A program made the translations under genes and the position numbers. Shown here one piece after another: positions 20,601 through 27,658 of a stretch of 64,000 nt of DNA (position 1 is the first letter of the stretch; each line of letters opens with the position of its first letter). Source of the DNA: CAZEMR01 sp964513465 (lineage in GTDB: Bacteria > Bacteroidota > Ignavibacteria > Kapaibacteriales > UBA2268). The notes beneath the pieces are model-generated. The model was given only the letters and a program-made list of their open reading frames with translations. It made no database searches and was not told the origin of the DNA. Where the stretch lies: the NCBI GenBank assembly GCA_964513465.1, contig CAZEMR010000004.1, positions 1-64,000 on the forward strand, read 5' to 3'.

Positions 20601-21573
20601 GGGTCGTAATTATGTAACTATTATTTGTTGCTGCATTATAAATTTCTCCGGAAGCATAAAAATTATTGCCGGTCACCTGATTCGCTGCCAGGTCGGTCTC
20701 GGCCACCCGGCCAATGTCGGTCCAGGTAGCCCCGTTATCGAGCGAGTATTGCAACAGGTAAGCCAGATCGGCATCTATTGCCGGGGGCGCGCCCGCCGGA
20801 GCTGTATAATTAGCCGGATTGACCGAGCGCTCGAAATATACCGGATAGCCGCCCGATGCATAATCATTCAAAAGCGATGCATAATTCTGGTCTCGATCGA
20901 CCACTATTCCCGCCTTATTCGGCGAGAGCACCGTAATTCCGACCACCGTAAAATCCGCCGGATCGGTAAATGTTGTCTGCGATTCTATATCGTTGCTGTC
21001 GGCGTCGAATATACGTATATCGCCCGGCATAGTGGAATTGCTCCAGCCAATCTCGGTCATAGCGCTTTCCGAAGGGCTGCCGGTTATATCGAACGACAAT
21101 CTGCCGACAAAACTGCCGCGTCCGCCTGATGATGGCACAATTCCGCCCTGGCCAATATTAGCCTGATTAATTTCGAGCGAATAATAGCCACTCGAATAAG
21201 CCTGGGACGTCAGCGAATTATATCCATTGGCGCTGACCGCAAACTGTGAGCTGATATCATCGACAGGATCGGTCCGATTAATATTAACATTAATCGAATC
21301 CGTTGTTGATAGCGACTGACTCGCCGATGGCTGTAAATACTCGGAATTATACTCCAGTACGAGCGAGGCATTACCAATACGCGGGGCAGAAGCCGATACC
21401 GCGCGCGCCCATATCTCGACATGTATCTGGTCGTAGCGGCGCCGCTGATTCAGCGTGAATTCATAATATTGTGCATAAAGATCACCTGCTGTGAAAAGCA
21501 GTGCGACGAAAAGCATAAAGCCTATGCTTTTCCATGACTTAACGAATTTAAACGAGTTGGCGGAGATATGCAT
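14605..21573 (-). CDS. Giant T9SS-secreted LamG protein with a FlgE-D2-like insertion
   Basis: A 2322-residue paralogue of the protein at 3328-9666. The signal peptide ends near residue 34 (DLYAQ). Then come a cohesin-like domain, LamG 1 (about 389-588), an Ig-like segment, and LamG 2 beginning near residue 783. LamG 2 is interrupted at about residue 945 and resumes at about 1232 with FIGEIREVRLW. The insert has features of flagellar hook protein FlgE domain D2: 'IYDAAGNEHTLELSF', 'LDANAAEGDAYT' and 'ISNQDGSAS'. A dockerin-like double EF-hand (about 1673-1724), a second cohesin-like domain, Ig-like repeats and a T9SS type A sorting domain (last ~85 residues; VYPNPA and SSGSYYLYI) follow. The paralogue has no insert at the matching place. 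Function is unknown; surface adhesion or assembly is inferred. Confidence 0.85.
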   Translation of the reverse strand: MHISANSFKFVKSWKSIGFMLFVALLFTAGDLYAQYYEFTLNQRRRYDQIHVEIWARAVSASAPRIGNASLVLEYNSEYLQPSASQSLSTTDSINVNINRTDPVDDISSQFAVSANGYNSLTSQAYSSGYYSLEINQANIGQGGIVPSSGGRGSFVGRLSFDITGSPSESAMTEIGWSNSTMPGDIRIFDADSNDIESQTTFTDPADFTVVGITVLSPNKAGIVVDRDQNYASLLNDYASGGYPVYFERSVNPANYTAPAGAPPAIDADLAYLLQYSLDNGATWTDIGRVAETDLAANQVTGNNFYASGEIYNAATNNSYIITTQEGTQLLASNYRKPVRVIWSKNPFFTERSEQARLRVIRLQGSTNTSITSRQKSSVIDMNDAKFVLGRLFFMQLNGTSEYLKTETNFSNSTQLTVETWLNLNSYQDYGSEPGIVVSSGGPGAAPVYNSNEGAWMLYLEDGRYPAFRVREIQARGENGYLGKVVAYRLDSLMAESDAEPLDQDHSGNWVHLTATVNNNEISLYVNGELVDRRVNDSTTDIRMMTTVHPVWIGVNPNGSIDASDYLHAGIKGVRVWRTALTQDEIRNRVAGVSDPTNVSTYGDLRRGLELYYTFEGEKDDEASNSTYQNGAQALDFYSGGVADDLATTYRPDQPHIRLTAPTGGVGVSNINGKVFDIRWVSYGLGDISTTGTADLAIEYSIDGGSSWNYARNPAGSELGGALAVDVETGTAQWEPYENNNASANLRTINPYAREVSMRMRGTSAFTQSNLTYISDDFWVAPYFALPIEEGDILAIDGEEGMNITSNVAFIEGWIRPYRFPTEEEGYFPILAKRDSNANELHYEFNLLPTGQLQLKLMDATGNERTATSDIDQPIVRPNSVSLDSAWTHVAAYVFLNSGLGQSEVRFYIDGTVQRADSIATQLGEDLSVNFLNEYPTYIGYNPGYTMVTWDTIPQQTQNVTISGNIYSGTPEDFERTTSAQIYDAAGNEHTLELSFVKTDQLNEYNFTQTIDGNDIARQTEQVSLTGTLDANAAEGDAYTIDGTIQDMQNDERDLELVFTRNADPDEYTLQINIDGNTISENIITFNNGVISSPFRIEVEASDINTAIGAQDFDAATPKNLAFVIADSTNPQSGLTLDAAAGNTADVSVMSDNLVFNTNGSLSQPQSIMLYAYDLNLALGSAAFDETAPMNIDVNLTNVTQLQSETDVNISNQDGSASAPVQNIVTSDNGNGNFIGEIREVRLWNGLPNNVSASGTEPTDLTLFVQGAQSVSTDSLLTSSKANLAAAYSFNGGSFIKNGYNRAVGYYPTTNSIVRHYGNDLRYVPAEPYVKLVEPAFKERVTNTATDVRVRWIGFNYNGQEFNVGANQETPPSLEFSIRGGGGKVIQPYQYLGGRYWQGNTQESMSLPTNSSYLYSGGTSSKYFASQVNASIADPDENDDGSFNDQGPLAAALTNARFRLTAKYTINGEQNTIQSEGPLFTVTPASNFTVRVLLEGYHNGVVAGNQIRNIGTSFDEGGLRIKLYRDNSGGIGALIDSAESTQGYDERDPTNRNAGNMRFGNVNFVFTEITDGNYWVVVEHINHMPVMSRFSAPFQYVGDNRSTWPIESGWDFESWNGTDDNVLPSATTNPWSGNYFTAYGNAIATSTKVGYSTTGLVFNNGVAGGSASAMPALVGGDIVRDGMINAADRVRVRVDAGTSIIGSDVTGDGLVNADDRTIVDRNHGKVSSLYDISFPTRTGKNNAPQSNYVIAPPDVNIAVAPENPGLSARFNRAAESAMNNADAKISGDRPMAGPLDYEVWTVPEVNGSKVDLHFYIKNKGRQFGLANCTFAVKYNSSMMDFAKLSGTGEVIFTDTTAGYNALTSAPDEGMKNAIPDMRTIEIDYDAFANPGGIAVPNEETYLGTLQFNLRKATGLVSFEWHEATSVHTTDSVLATPYGDFLQMAPIVLYDAEIVRPDGGEGIIAGSEYLVEWTTNADEEVDLEYTTNGGASWNSINSEPVSSASLKYKWNVPITNATECLVRIIDRGSRVALDTSDAKFSIYSVFAQIIRPSSGDQLYYGGKVGEIQWTAQGIDRVYFEFSADGSDWQRIPGTYNAEMKRANWRIPEVTTKSAMVRMIEESSGEVVATSSRFKILNGRVDITYPRSHDSPKVDVKTRIRWQALNAEAFDIQVSYSGGNHWETLYREVNPILGYADWTPSEITGTAKIRFIWNGDPEMEYDAVTFMIGSVEDILPAGYEFGEVYPNPAGGDNAKLRFAIPGAAKLNIRLMDISGAALKQLGEEVFPAGNHTVVIPLKGISSGSYYLYIESENFRLIRQINIIK

Positions 21574-22061
21574 ACTCCCTCCGGGAAATATTAATACATG
21601 ATTTATTGTCTGATATTTTGCTCTGAAATGCCATATCTATATTATATAGTTATCTTTTATAAATATCGGACTTATCCGGATATTCTTTAACCGGGGCAGT
21701 CATTCAGGCGTAAATTTTCAATTTCCATGCCATAAGAGAAAATATGTCGAGCAGACAAGCTTATCCCGGCTATCAGAGTAGTTTAAAGAGGGCGACAGAC
21801 AAAGCTTAAAATATTGACACACAACAACTTAGACGTCCCGCAAAAGACGCCGCCTAATTTATTTTTCAGTCAATTAATTTCGATTAATTTACTTTTGCAA
21901 AAGAATTAATATTTTTAAATATATGCTAAATATCTTAAATTGTAGTCAGATTTGTATACATTTAGCCAATTGAGCGGCGAATATTTTTAAACAGCCGTTT
22001 CCGGCATCGGATATTCCTGAAAATATTTATAAATTCTTTCCCGATTTATGGAGATAATCCT
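21574..22061. other. 488-bp AT-rich divergent intergenic region
   Basis: It separates the leftward giant surface protein gene from dapA. No gene is visible. A TACTTTTG element at 21890-21897 on the plus strand fits the -7 consensus TAnnTTTG, but no good -33 element lies at the right distance, so it is only a weak promoter candidate for dapA. I see no lysine-riboswitch-like structure. Confidence 0.35.
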
Positions 22062-22955
22062 ATGAAAAAATTCCTGCTTAAGGGCACCTATACCGCTCTG
22101 GTCACGCCCTTTTACGACGATGGTTCTATTGATTTCGAGACATTAAAGGAGATGATCGATTTCCAGATCGACTCCGGAATCGACGGTATTGTCGTCTGCG
22201 GCTCAACCGGCGAAAGCGCCACGCTTACTGTCAAGGAAAAAATGTCACTAATTATTCAGTCTGTGGAATATTCCGCTGGCAGAGTCCCGGTGATAGCCGG
22301 CACAGGCACCAACAGCACCCAGGCAAGCATCGATATGACGATTATCGCGCGCGAGCATGGCGCCGACGCTGTGCTGCTGGTTGCGCCATACTACAATAAG
22401 CCTTCGCAGGAGGGCCTTTTCGAGCACTACGCCGCTATCAGCGATTCTGTGGATATTCCCCAGATTATTTACAATATTCCGGGGCGCTCGTGCGTGAATA
22501 TACTTCCGGAAACACAGCTGCGGCTTGCGGAGGAATGCGAAAATATTGTTGCCACCAAAGAGGCGTCGGGAAGTCTGGAGCAGATGACGCAAATATGCAA
22601 ATACGCCCCCGAGGGATTTTCGGTAATATCCGGCGACGACGCGCTGACCCTTCCGCTGATCGCGGTCGGCGGTGCAGGCGTGATTGCGGTTACCTCGAAC
22701 TACGCCCCGCGCCAGCTCGGCGATATGGTCAAAGCGGCGCTTGCCGGAGATTTCGAAACCGCCCGCCGGATTAATATGAAGCTGTTCGATCTGATGCAGC
22801 TCAATATGGTCGAGACCAATCCGGTGCCGGTCAAAGCGGCGCTTTCGGTTATGGGCAAAATGGAAGATATATACAGAATGCCGCTACTGAAGATCAACGA
22901 TCGTAACCGCGCCAAAATAGAGCAGGCGCTTCGCAATGCCGATATTATTAAATAA
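22062..22955 (+). CDS. dapA: 4-hydroxy-tetrahydrodipicolinate synthase
   Basis: DapA condenses pyruvate with aspartate semialdehyde, the first committed step of lysine and diaminopimelate synthesis. The 297-residue protein shows the CGSTGES motif (about residues 46-52), the catalytic tyrosine in IIYNIPGR (Tyr137), Arg142, and the Schiff-base lysine in VATKEASG (Lys166). Length and TIM-barrel pattern are normal for the family. A GGAGAT ribosome-binding sequence sits 6 nt before the ATG. The SpoIIE-type phosphatase gene follows after 19 bp on the same strand, so the two are probably co-transcribed and end at the terminator at 24290. Confidence 0.96.
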   Translation: MKKFLLKGTYTALVTPFYDDGSIDFETLKEMIDFQIDSGIDGIVVCGSTGESATLTVKEKMSLIIQSVEYSAGRVPVIAGTGTNSTQASIDMTIIAREHGADAVLLVAPYYNKPSQEGLFEHYAAISDSVDIPQIIYNIPGRSCVNILPETQLRLAEECENIVATKEASGSLEQMTQICKYAPEGFSVISGDDALTLPLIAVGGAGVIAVTSNYAPRQLGDMVKAALAGDFETARRINMKLFDLMQLNMVETNPVPVKAALSVMGKMEDIYRMPLLKINDRNRAKIEQALRNADIIK

Positions 22956-22974
22956 TTATTGTATAAAGAAATTT

Positions 22975-24261
22975 ATGTCCGAAAATAATCTGAAATTCAC
23001 AAACGGTTTCGATCAGCGCGAAACCTACGAACTGGTCGAGAATATTACATCCGGCCGATTCAAATCCGAAATCGAATTGCTGAAATCCCTGGTCATGCAA
23101 ATCGTAGACCACGACGATTTCGAAATCACAGGCGGCCGGGTATGGCGATTCATCCCCGACGAAAACGTATACGAGCTGGTCTACCAGGCCGGCAACGTCA
23201 AGCGGATTCCGAAGGGGTACAAAGTATCGGTCGTCGATCAGCCGATTTTCGACGAATTGCCCAAAAGGCGCGCGATACTCAACTACGAGACCGACGAGCT
23301 GCTTCGGACCAAAGGCATCAAATTATATTCCGTTACTGGTGTTGGCGATATTGTTAATACCAAACACGGAGAGTATTATAGATATGCTCTCGGTTTTAAC
23401 GCCCCTGCAATTTTGCAGCACTTTTTCGATACTCTGACAATTATCAGCAGCGTGACCACCATCGCACTGAACAATCTCTCGACTCGCGCAGAACACATGC
23501 GCCTTCGCGAGGATATTATCCAGGCCTCGGAAATTCAGCGAAACCTGCTGCCGGACAGTTATATGGAATTCAGCGACTATAAGGTTCATGGCGTCTGCAT
23601 TCCGATACACTCCGTCGGCGGCGATTACTTTGATTATTTTCGGAATAATTCCGAAGAAGAAGAGCGCATCGGAATTGTTATATCCGACGCTTGCAGCCAC
23701 GGACTTCCCGCAGCGATTCAGGCACTATTCGTATCCGGTGCTATCCGCATGGCAATGGCGGTATCGACCAAAATCACCCGCTGGATCAAACGCCTGAATA
23801 CATTATTGATCGAGACCTTCCCCGATTACAGGTTCGTTACTCTGTTTTACTGCGAGCTTACCACTTCGAAAAACCGGCTGGTGCTTTATTCCAACGCCGG
23901 CCACACAGAGCCAATCCACTACCGCGCAAGTATGGATAAAATCAGCTATCTGGAATCAACCGGGGGATTTCTCGGAGTAATTGAAAATCAGAAATTTCAC
24001 ATGGAGGATTTCCATATGTATCCGGGCGATGTATTGGTTATGTATACGGACGGCATCAGCGAAGCCCACGACAAAAAAGGCAACCTCTACGGCGTAGCGC
24101 GTATTGCTGAGCTCGTCCGTAAATACCATAAGGAATCGCCGAAATTTATCAGCGATATGATACTCGAGGATGTCCAGCGCCACAGCGCCGGTTCGGACAT
24201 TATTGACGACAAAACTCTGATAGTTGTCCGCCGCGACGACGCCACCCCCGGGACAGTTTAA
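22975..24261 (+). CDS. SpoIIE/RsbU-type PP2C serine phosphatase
   Basis: A 428-residue protein whose C-terminal half (about 190-428) is a SpoIIE-type PP2C phosphatase. Metal-binding and core motifs are visible: SVGGDYFD, VISDACSHG, LYSNAGHTEP, YTDGISEAHD and the final DDKTLIVV. The N-terminal half has no named domain that I can recognise with confidence; a GAF-like sensory fold is possible. Such enzymes dephosphorylate anti-anti-sigma factors in partner-switching pathways, but no STAS or anti-sigma kinase gene lies nearby. The ATG at 22975 is preferred over an in-frame ATG at 22936 that would overlap dapA by 20 bp. Confidence 0.88.
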   Translation: MSENNLKFTNGFDQRETYELVENITSGRFKSEIELLKSLVMQIVDHDDFEITGGRVWRFIPDENVYELVYQAGNVKRIPKGYKVSVVDQPIFDELPKRRAILNYETDELLRTKGIKLYSVTGVGDIVNTKHGEYYRYALGFNAPAILQHFFDTLTIISSVTTIALNNLSTRAEHMRLREDIIQASEIQRNLLPDSYMEFSDYKVHGVCIPIHSVGGDYFDYFRNNSEEEERIGIVISDACSHGLPAAIQALFVSGAIRMAMAVSTKITRWIKRLNTLLIETFPDYRFVTLFYCELTTSKNRLVLYSNAGHTEPIHYRASMDKISYLESTGGFLGVIENQKFHMEDFHMYPGDVLVMYTDGISEAHDKKGNLYGVARIAELVRKYHKESPKFISDMILEDVQRHSAGSDIIDDKTLIVVRRDDATPGTV

Positions 24262-24289
24262 ATATATTAACAGACCAGATAAATCAGAA

Positions 24290-24309
24290 AGAGGGCCGAT
24301 AAGCCCTCT
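24290..24309 (+). terminator. Bidirectional terminator between the phosphatase gene and pth
   Basis: AGAGGGC (24290-24296) pairs with GCCCTCT (24303-24309) and is followed by a run of eight Ts. Flanking CAGATAAA and TTTATCTG are also complementary and lengthen the stem. It lies between two convergent genes, with about 30 bp and 6 bp to their stop codons, so it may serve both directions. Confidence 0.85.
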
Positions 24310-24314
24310 TTTTT

Positions 24315-25001
24315 TTATCTGAATAATTTATTTTTCACTTCCGAGATTATTTTCCTGACTGGCCGTTCGCGGTTTGCGCCGGACCGAACTTTCTCCGGGT
24401 CGGCATCCTCTTCGTCAAATACCCGGCCGGAGTTGATGTCGGACATTGCGCGGTCGGCGCTGGTGCGAACAATATGCTCGATGGCCAATACGGCATTGGC
24501 AATCATGCGGTCGCGCAGCGCTTTTTCGTCTTTCGGGAAATCCGCCAGCACATAATTCGTAAGCTCGCCGGGCTCGAAGCGGTTGCCAATACCGCAGCGC
24601 AGCCTGTAGAAATCGGCCGAATCGAGATGTTCGATAACCGAGGCGAGCCCGTTATGGCCGCCGTCGCTGCCGCCCTTGCGCAGATGTACCCGCCCGACAG
24701 GGAAGTTGTATTCGTCTGCGACCACGATTACCCTCTCTGCGGGGATATTATACTGATCGCAGAGGAATTTTACGGCTTCGCCCGAATTGTTCATATATGT
24801 GGTGGGCAGCGCCACCAACACCAGCCCGCCGTCAATTCGCAAAGTTGATTGATAGCAAAGCGGATTCCATGCCATCACAGGTTTGTGATATTTCTCGCAA
24901 ATTGCCGCGGCGACCATCCAGCCAATATTATGCCTGTTCTTAGCGTATTTATCTCCGGGATTACCCAGCCCCGCGACCAGCCATTCGAATTTAGCAGTCA
25001 T
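24315..25001 (-). CDS. pth: Peptidyl-tRNA hydrolase
   Basis: Pth cleaves peptidyl-tRNAs released from stalled ribosomes and recycles the tRNA. The 228-residue protein has the GLGNPG motif with Asn14 and the catalytic His24 in NRHNIGW, and a GGHNG segment further on (SDGGHNGLASV). About 35 C-terminal residues, rich in charged residues and ending in KNKLFR, extend past the usual ~190-residue length; their role is unknown. The ATG at 25001 follows an AAGGA sequence and is preferred over an upstream in-frame start at 25055, which would add an atypical extension. It lies downstream of rplY, a common arrangement, but two terminator-like hairpins separate them. Confidence 0.94.
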   Translation of the reverse strand: MTAKFEWLVAGLGNPGDKYAKNRHNIGWMVAAAICEKYHKPVMAWNPLCYQSTLRIDGGLVLVALPTTYMNNSGEAVKFLCDQYNIPAERVIVVADEYNFPVGRVHLRKGGSDGGHNGLASVIEHLDSADFYRLRCGIGNRFEPGELTNYVLADFPKDEKALRDRMIANAVLAIEHIVRTSADRAMSDINSGRVFDEEDADPEKVRSGANRERPVRKIISEVKNKLFR

Positions 25002-25035
25002 TTTCCTTAATTCATATTTATATAAAAATAAAAAG

Positions 25036-25057
25036 GATTGGCAAAACTGCGCCAATC
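25036..25057 (-). terminator. Terminator-like hairpin upstream of pth
   Basis: GATTGGC (25036-25042) pairs with GCCAATC (25051-25057). On the minus strand it is followed by CTTTTTATTTTTATA. It is the second of two hairpins between rplY and pth and lies 35 bp before the pth start, so it could act as terminator or attenuator. Confidence 0.6.
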
Positions 25058-25075
25058 ACATCTACGAAAACGAAA

Positions 25076-25105
25076 AGGATGCCAGGATATTTATCCCGGC
25101 ATCCT
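25076..25105 (-). terminator. Rho-independent terminator of rplY
   Basis: AGGATGCC (25076-25083) pairs with GGCATCCT (25098-25105). On the minus strand a T-rich tail, TTTTCGTTTTCG, follows. It lies 26 bp past the rplY stop codon. Confidence 0.65.
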
Positions 25106-25130
25106 CTGATTCTAAAATATTTCAAAAAAA

Positions 25131-25772
25131 TTATTCGGCAGATTTCTCGAGCGAGCCTTCTTCGACTGCTTCGGCCTCGGCTTCGGCTGCTTCGGCTTCG
25201 AGTTCGGCTTCGACTGTGGCGCTGACTCTCGGATGCACAACAGCGCAGAGCACAGAGTCCTGGTTGGCGTCGAATTCAAGATTTTCTGTTTCGATATCGC
25301 TCAGATGTATAGCCTGACCAAGCTCGAGTTTGGAGATGTCCACCTCGAATTGCTCGACAAGGTCTTTCGGAAGGCATGTGACTTTGAGCTTATGCACAAC
25401 ACGCTGGAATATACCGCCGCTGCGGACGCCGGGCGCCTGGCCTTTGAAATAGATCGGGATGGCGACCGTAAGTTTCTGGCCGGGCTTGATTCCGAGCAGA
25501 TCGAAATGGATCAATTTGTCGGTTACCGGATCGAAATTGACGGATTTGAGCACACACTGGCGGGGTTCGTCCTCGCCCTCGATCTTGAGGTCGATCACTT
25601 TTGTATGCGATGTATATACATAGTCCCTCATCGAAAGCGGCGTTGCCGAAAGCGGAATTGAATCCTCGCCTTTGATATAGAATATGCCGGGAACCAGGCC
25701 TTGTTTTCTGAGTTTTTTGGCGCTGTTTTTACCGGTTTCGCGTTTCTGTACCTGTAATAATTGTTCGTTCAT
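25131..25772 (-). CDS. rplY: 50S ribosomal protein L25/general stress protein Ctc
   Basis: A 213-residue L25 protein of the long Ctc type, which binds 5S rRNA in the large subunit. The N-terminal L25 beta domain (KRETGKNSAKKLRKQGLVPG, residues 10-29) is followed by the TL5-like C-terminal domain with LVEQFEVDISKLELGQAIHL. The protein ends in a highly acidic Glu/Ala tail of about 30 residues, common in this subfamily. It is downstream of prs (44 bp), in the widespread prs-rplY-pth order, and so probably transcribed from the promoter at 26890 through the tRNA and prs. Confidence 0.95.
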   Translation of the reverse strand: MNEQLLQVQKRETGKNSAKKLRKQGLVPGIFYIKGEDSIPLSATPLSMRDYVYTSHTKVIDLKIEGEDEPRQCVLKSVNFDPVTDKLIHFDLLGIKPGQKLTVAIPIYFKGQAPGVRSGGIFQRVVHKLKVTCLPKDLVEQFEVDISKLELGQAIHLSDIETENLEFDANQDSVLCAVVHPRVSATVEAELEAEAAEAEAEAVEEGSLEKSAE

Positions 25773-25816
25773 GGCTTTGTCCTTAAATAAAAACCGTTAT
25801 GAATTTATATATGTTT

Positions 25817-26770
25817 TTATCTTTCTACTACTTCGAATAATGAGCTTATCGAGCGGTTGTCATGGGTGCGGATAATGGCTTCAGCCAATAATTCCGACAC
25901 AGTGATGGTCTCGATCTTGTTCGAATCTTTTTTCATTGGCAGGGTATCGGTAACGAATACCCGCTCAATCGCTTCTGAATTTTCGATCATCTCCTGGGCG
26001 CGGCCGCTCAGCACCGGATGAACCGTAACGCCGATGATGCGGTTGGCGCCGGCGTCCTTCAGCGCTTCGGCGCACTTGACAAAAGTGGTGCCTGTATCGA
26101 TCATATCATCGACTATAACCAGATTGCGGCCCTCGACCGTGCCGATTATATTCATAATCTCGGCGACGTTATGCGAGGGGCGACGCTTATCGACCAGCAC
26201 CAGGTCGGCATTGAGCCGCTTGGCATACGCGCGTGCGGTCTTTACTCCGCCGACGTCGGGAGACGCAACTGCGAGGTTGTCCAGCTCCAGTCTTTTCACC
26301 GCGCGGATAAGCACCGGCGAGGCATAAAGGTGGTCGAGCGGAATATCGAAATATCCCTGAATCTGCGACGAATGCAAATCTATCGTAATGATGCGGTCAG
26401 CTCCGGCGCGCGCAAGGATATTGGCCACCAGCTTGGCGGTGATAGATACACGCGGCTGGTCTTTGCGATCCTGGCGGGCATAACCGTAATACGGAATCAC
26501 AGCGGTAACTCTACGGCAGGAAGCACGTTTGGCCGCGTCGAGCATTATTAATAATTCCATCAGATTGTCCGACGGAGAATGAGTGGACTGAATAATGAAA
26601 AGGTCCACTCCGCGAACGTTTTCTTCGAATTTCAACCAGATCTCGCCATCGCTGAAATTGCGGATGGCGGTTTCCGAAAGGTGTATTCCAAGATTTTCGG
26701 CTACTTTCTGCGCCAGTTTCGGATTCGACCGACCAGTTGCTACCTTGAAGTCCGGCATCATTATTTTCAT
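25817..26770 (-). CDS. prs: Ribose-phosphate pyrophosphokinase
   Basis: Prs makes PRPP from ribose 5-phosphate and ATP, feeding purine, pyrimidine, His, Trp and NAD synthesis. The 317-residue protein carries the ATP-site segment YGYARQDRK, the divalent-cation motif DLHSSQIQGYFDIPLDHL (near residues 130-147) and the PRPP-binding loop VIVDDMIDTGTT (near 217-228). Length is normal for class I enzymes. The tRNA-Gln gene lies just 26 bp upstream on the same strand, so tRNA and mRNA are probably cut from a common transcript. Confidence 0.97.
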   Translation of the reverse strand: MKIMMPDFKVATGRSNPKLAQKVAENLGIHLSETAIRNFSDGEIWLKFEENVRGVDLFIIQSTHSPSDNLMELLIMLDAAKRASCRRVTAVIPYYGYARQDRKDQPRVSITAKLVANILARAGADRIITIDLHSSQIQGYFDIPLDHLYASPVLIRAVKRLELDNLAVASPDVGGVKTARAYAKRLNADLVLVDKRRPSHNVAEIMNIIGTVEGRNLVIVDDMIDTGTTFVKCAEALKDAGANRIIGVTVHPVLSGRAQEMIENSEAIERVFVTDTLPMKKDSNKIETITVSELLAEAIIRTHDNRSISSLFEVVER

Positions 26771-26795
26771 TCGTTTCTGCTAAAAATAAAATTCG

Positions 26796-26867
26796 CTGGG
26801 ATGGCAGGATTCGAACCTGCGAATGTCGGCTCCAAAGGCCGATGCCTTACCACTTGGCTACATCCCA
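26796..26867 (-). tRNA. tRNA-Gln (anticodon TTG)
   Basis: A cloverleaf reads on the minus strand from 26867. The acceptor arms are TGGGATG and CATCCCA with discriminator G. The D-arm contains AGCCAAGTGGTAAGGC. The anticodon loop is CTTTGGA with anticodon TTG. The T-arm has the GGTTCGAATCC core. The CCA end is not encoded. A U1-A72 end pair and G73 are normal for tRNA-Gln. Confidence 0.96.
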
Positions 26868-26889
26868 ATGACCGTTTTATCAGAGCTTA

Positions 26890-26921
26890 CAAATATAACA
26901 GATATATATTTCTCAAACAAA
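26890..26921 (-). promoter_or_regulatory. Promoter for tRNA-Gln-prs-rplY
   Basis: On the minus strand, TTTG (26921-26918) is followed after 20 nt by TATATTTG (26897-26890), a full match to the Bacteroidota consensus. Initiation near 26883 would give a leader of about 15 nt before the tRNA 5' end. Confidence 0.55.
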
Positions 26922-26972
26922 TTATTTCACTTGTTTTTTACGAAAATATATTTAATATATTGAGCTTATGAA

Positions 26973-27653
26973 TTATTTGCGGCGGCAGACCAGGCGGTAT
27001 ACATCTATTCCATGATGTATGCAGAATGTCTCCTTATCAGTCGGCGGCAGGCCCCATTCCGAGGCATCAACCCGCCGGGTTTCGAAGTCAGCATTGCCCT
27101 CCATCAGCTTGCGGTGGTATTCGTCCACTTCCGCTACATCGGTAGCCAGAAACAGCTCTCCGCCCCGCCGCAATACCCGCGCCGAATCGGTAAGAAATTT
27201 ATCGGAGAACGCGCGGCGCTTCTGGTGCCGCTTCTTGGGCCAGGGATCGGGAAAAAGATAGAATATCCGCCCGACCGCTTCATCCGCTATAAAATCCAGC
27301 CCATTGACCACGCTGTACCACACAGCCGAGGCGTTGGCGATCGTCTCGCCGCGGGCGACTTCGTTGATCCAGCGCACCAGCGGACGGCGTATCTCGACTC
27401 CGAGCACATTCTCGACGGGATTCGCAAGTGCATACCGCAGCAGAAAGCGCCCCTTGCCGCAGCCCACATCGAGCGCGTCCGGCGGGCGGCATTCGGCAAA
27501 ATGCTCGCTCCAGTCTATCGTTTCGATCAGCGGCGGATAATATGAAGGTTTTTCCTTCAGCTCGCTGGCCGGGAAGTAGAGATTGGGCGCCACATGGTGC
27601 CTCACCCGTTTCGGAAACGGATATTTATCGAAATCAATATCTGAGAATTTCAT
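26973..27653 (-). CDS. trmB: tRNA (guanine-N7-)-methyltransferase
   Basis: TrmB makes m7G46 in the variable loop of tRNAs using SAM. The 226-residue protein has the SAM-binding motif LDVGCGKGRFLLRYA (near residues 60-74), a second-strand ExR segment (LGVEIRRPL), and the family signature FPDPWPKKRHQKRR (near residues 150-163). Length is normal. It sits next to a tRNA gene, though in a separate transcript, and begins 5 bp after the stop codon of the upstream LRR gene on the same strand, so the two are probably co-transcribed. Confidence 0.94.
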   Translation of the reverse strand: MKFSDIDFDKYPFPKRVRHHVAPNLYFPASELKEKPSYYPPLIETIDWSEHFAECRPPDALDVGCGKGRFLLRYALANPVENVLGVEIRRPLVRWINEVARGETIANASAVWYSVVNGLDFIADEAVGRIFYLFPDPWPKKRHQKRRAFSDKFLTDSARVLRRGGELFLATDVAEVDEYHRKLMEGNADFETRRVDASEWGLPPTDKETFCIHHGIDVYRLVCRRK

Positions 27654-27658
27654 ATATT

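Noticed and set aside
21574..22061. Lysine riboswitch before dapA
   Set aside because: No matching conserved helices or core were recognised; only AT-rich sequence.
25002..25055. Upstream start for pth adding 18 residues
   Set aside because: The extra N-terminus is unlike Pth, overlaps a terminator-like hairpin, and the internal ATG has its own AAGGA.
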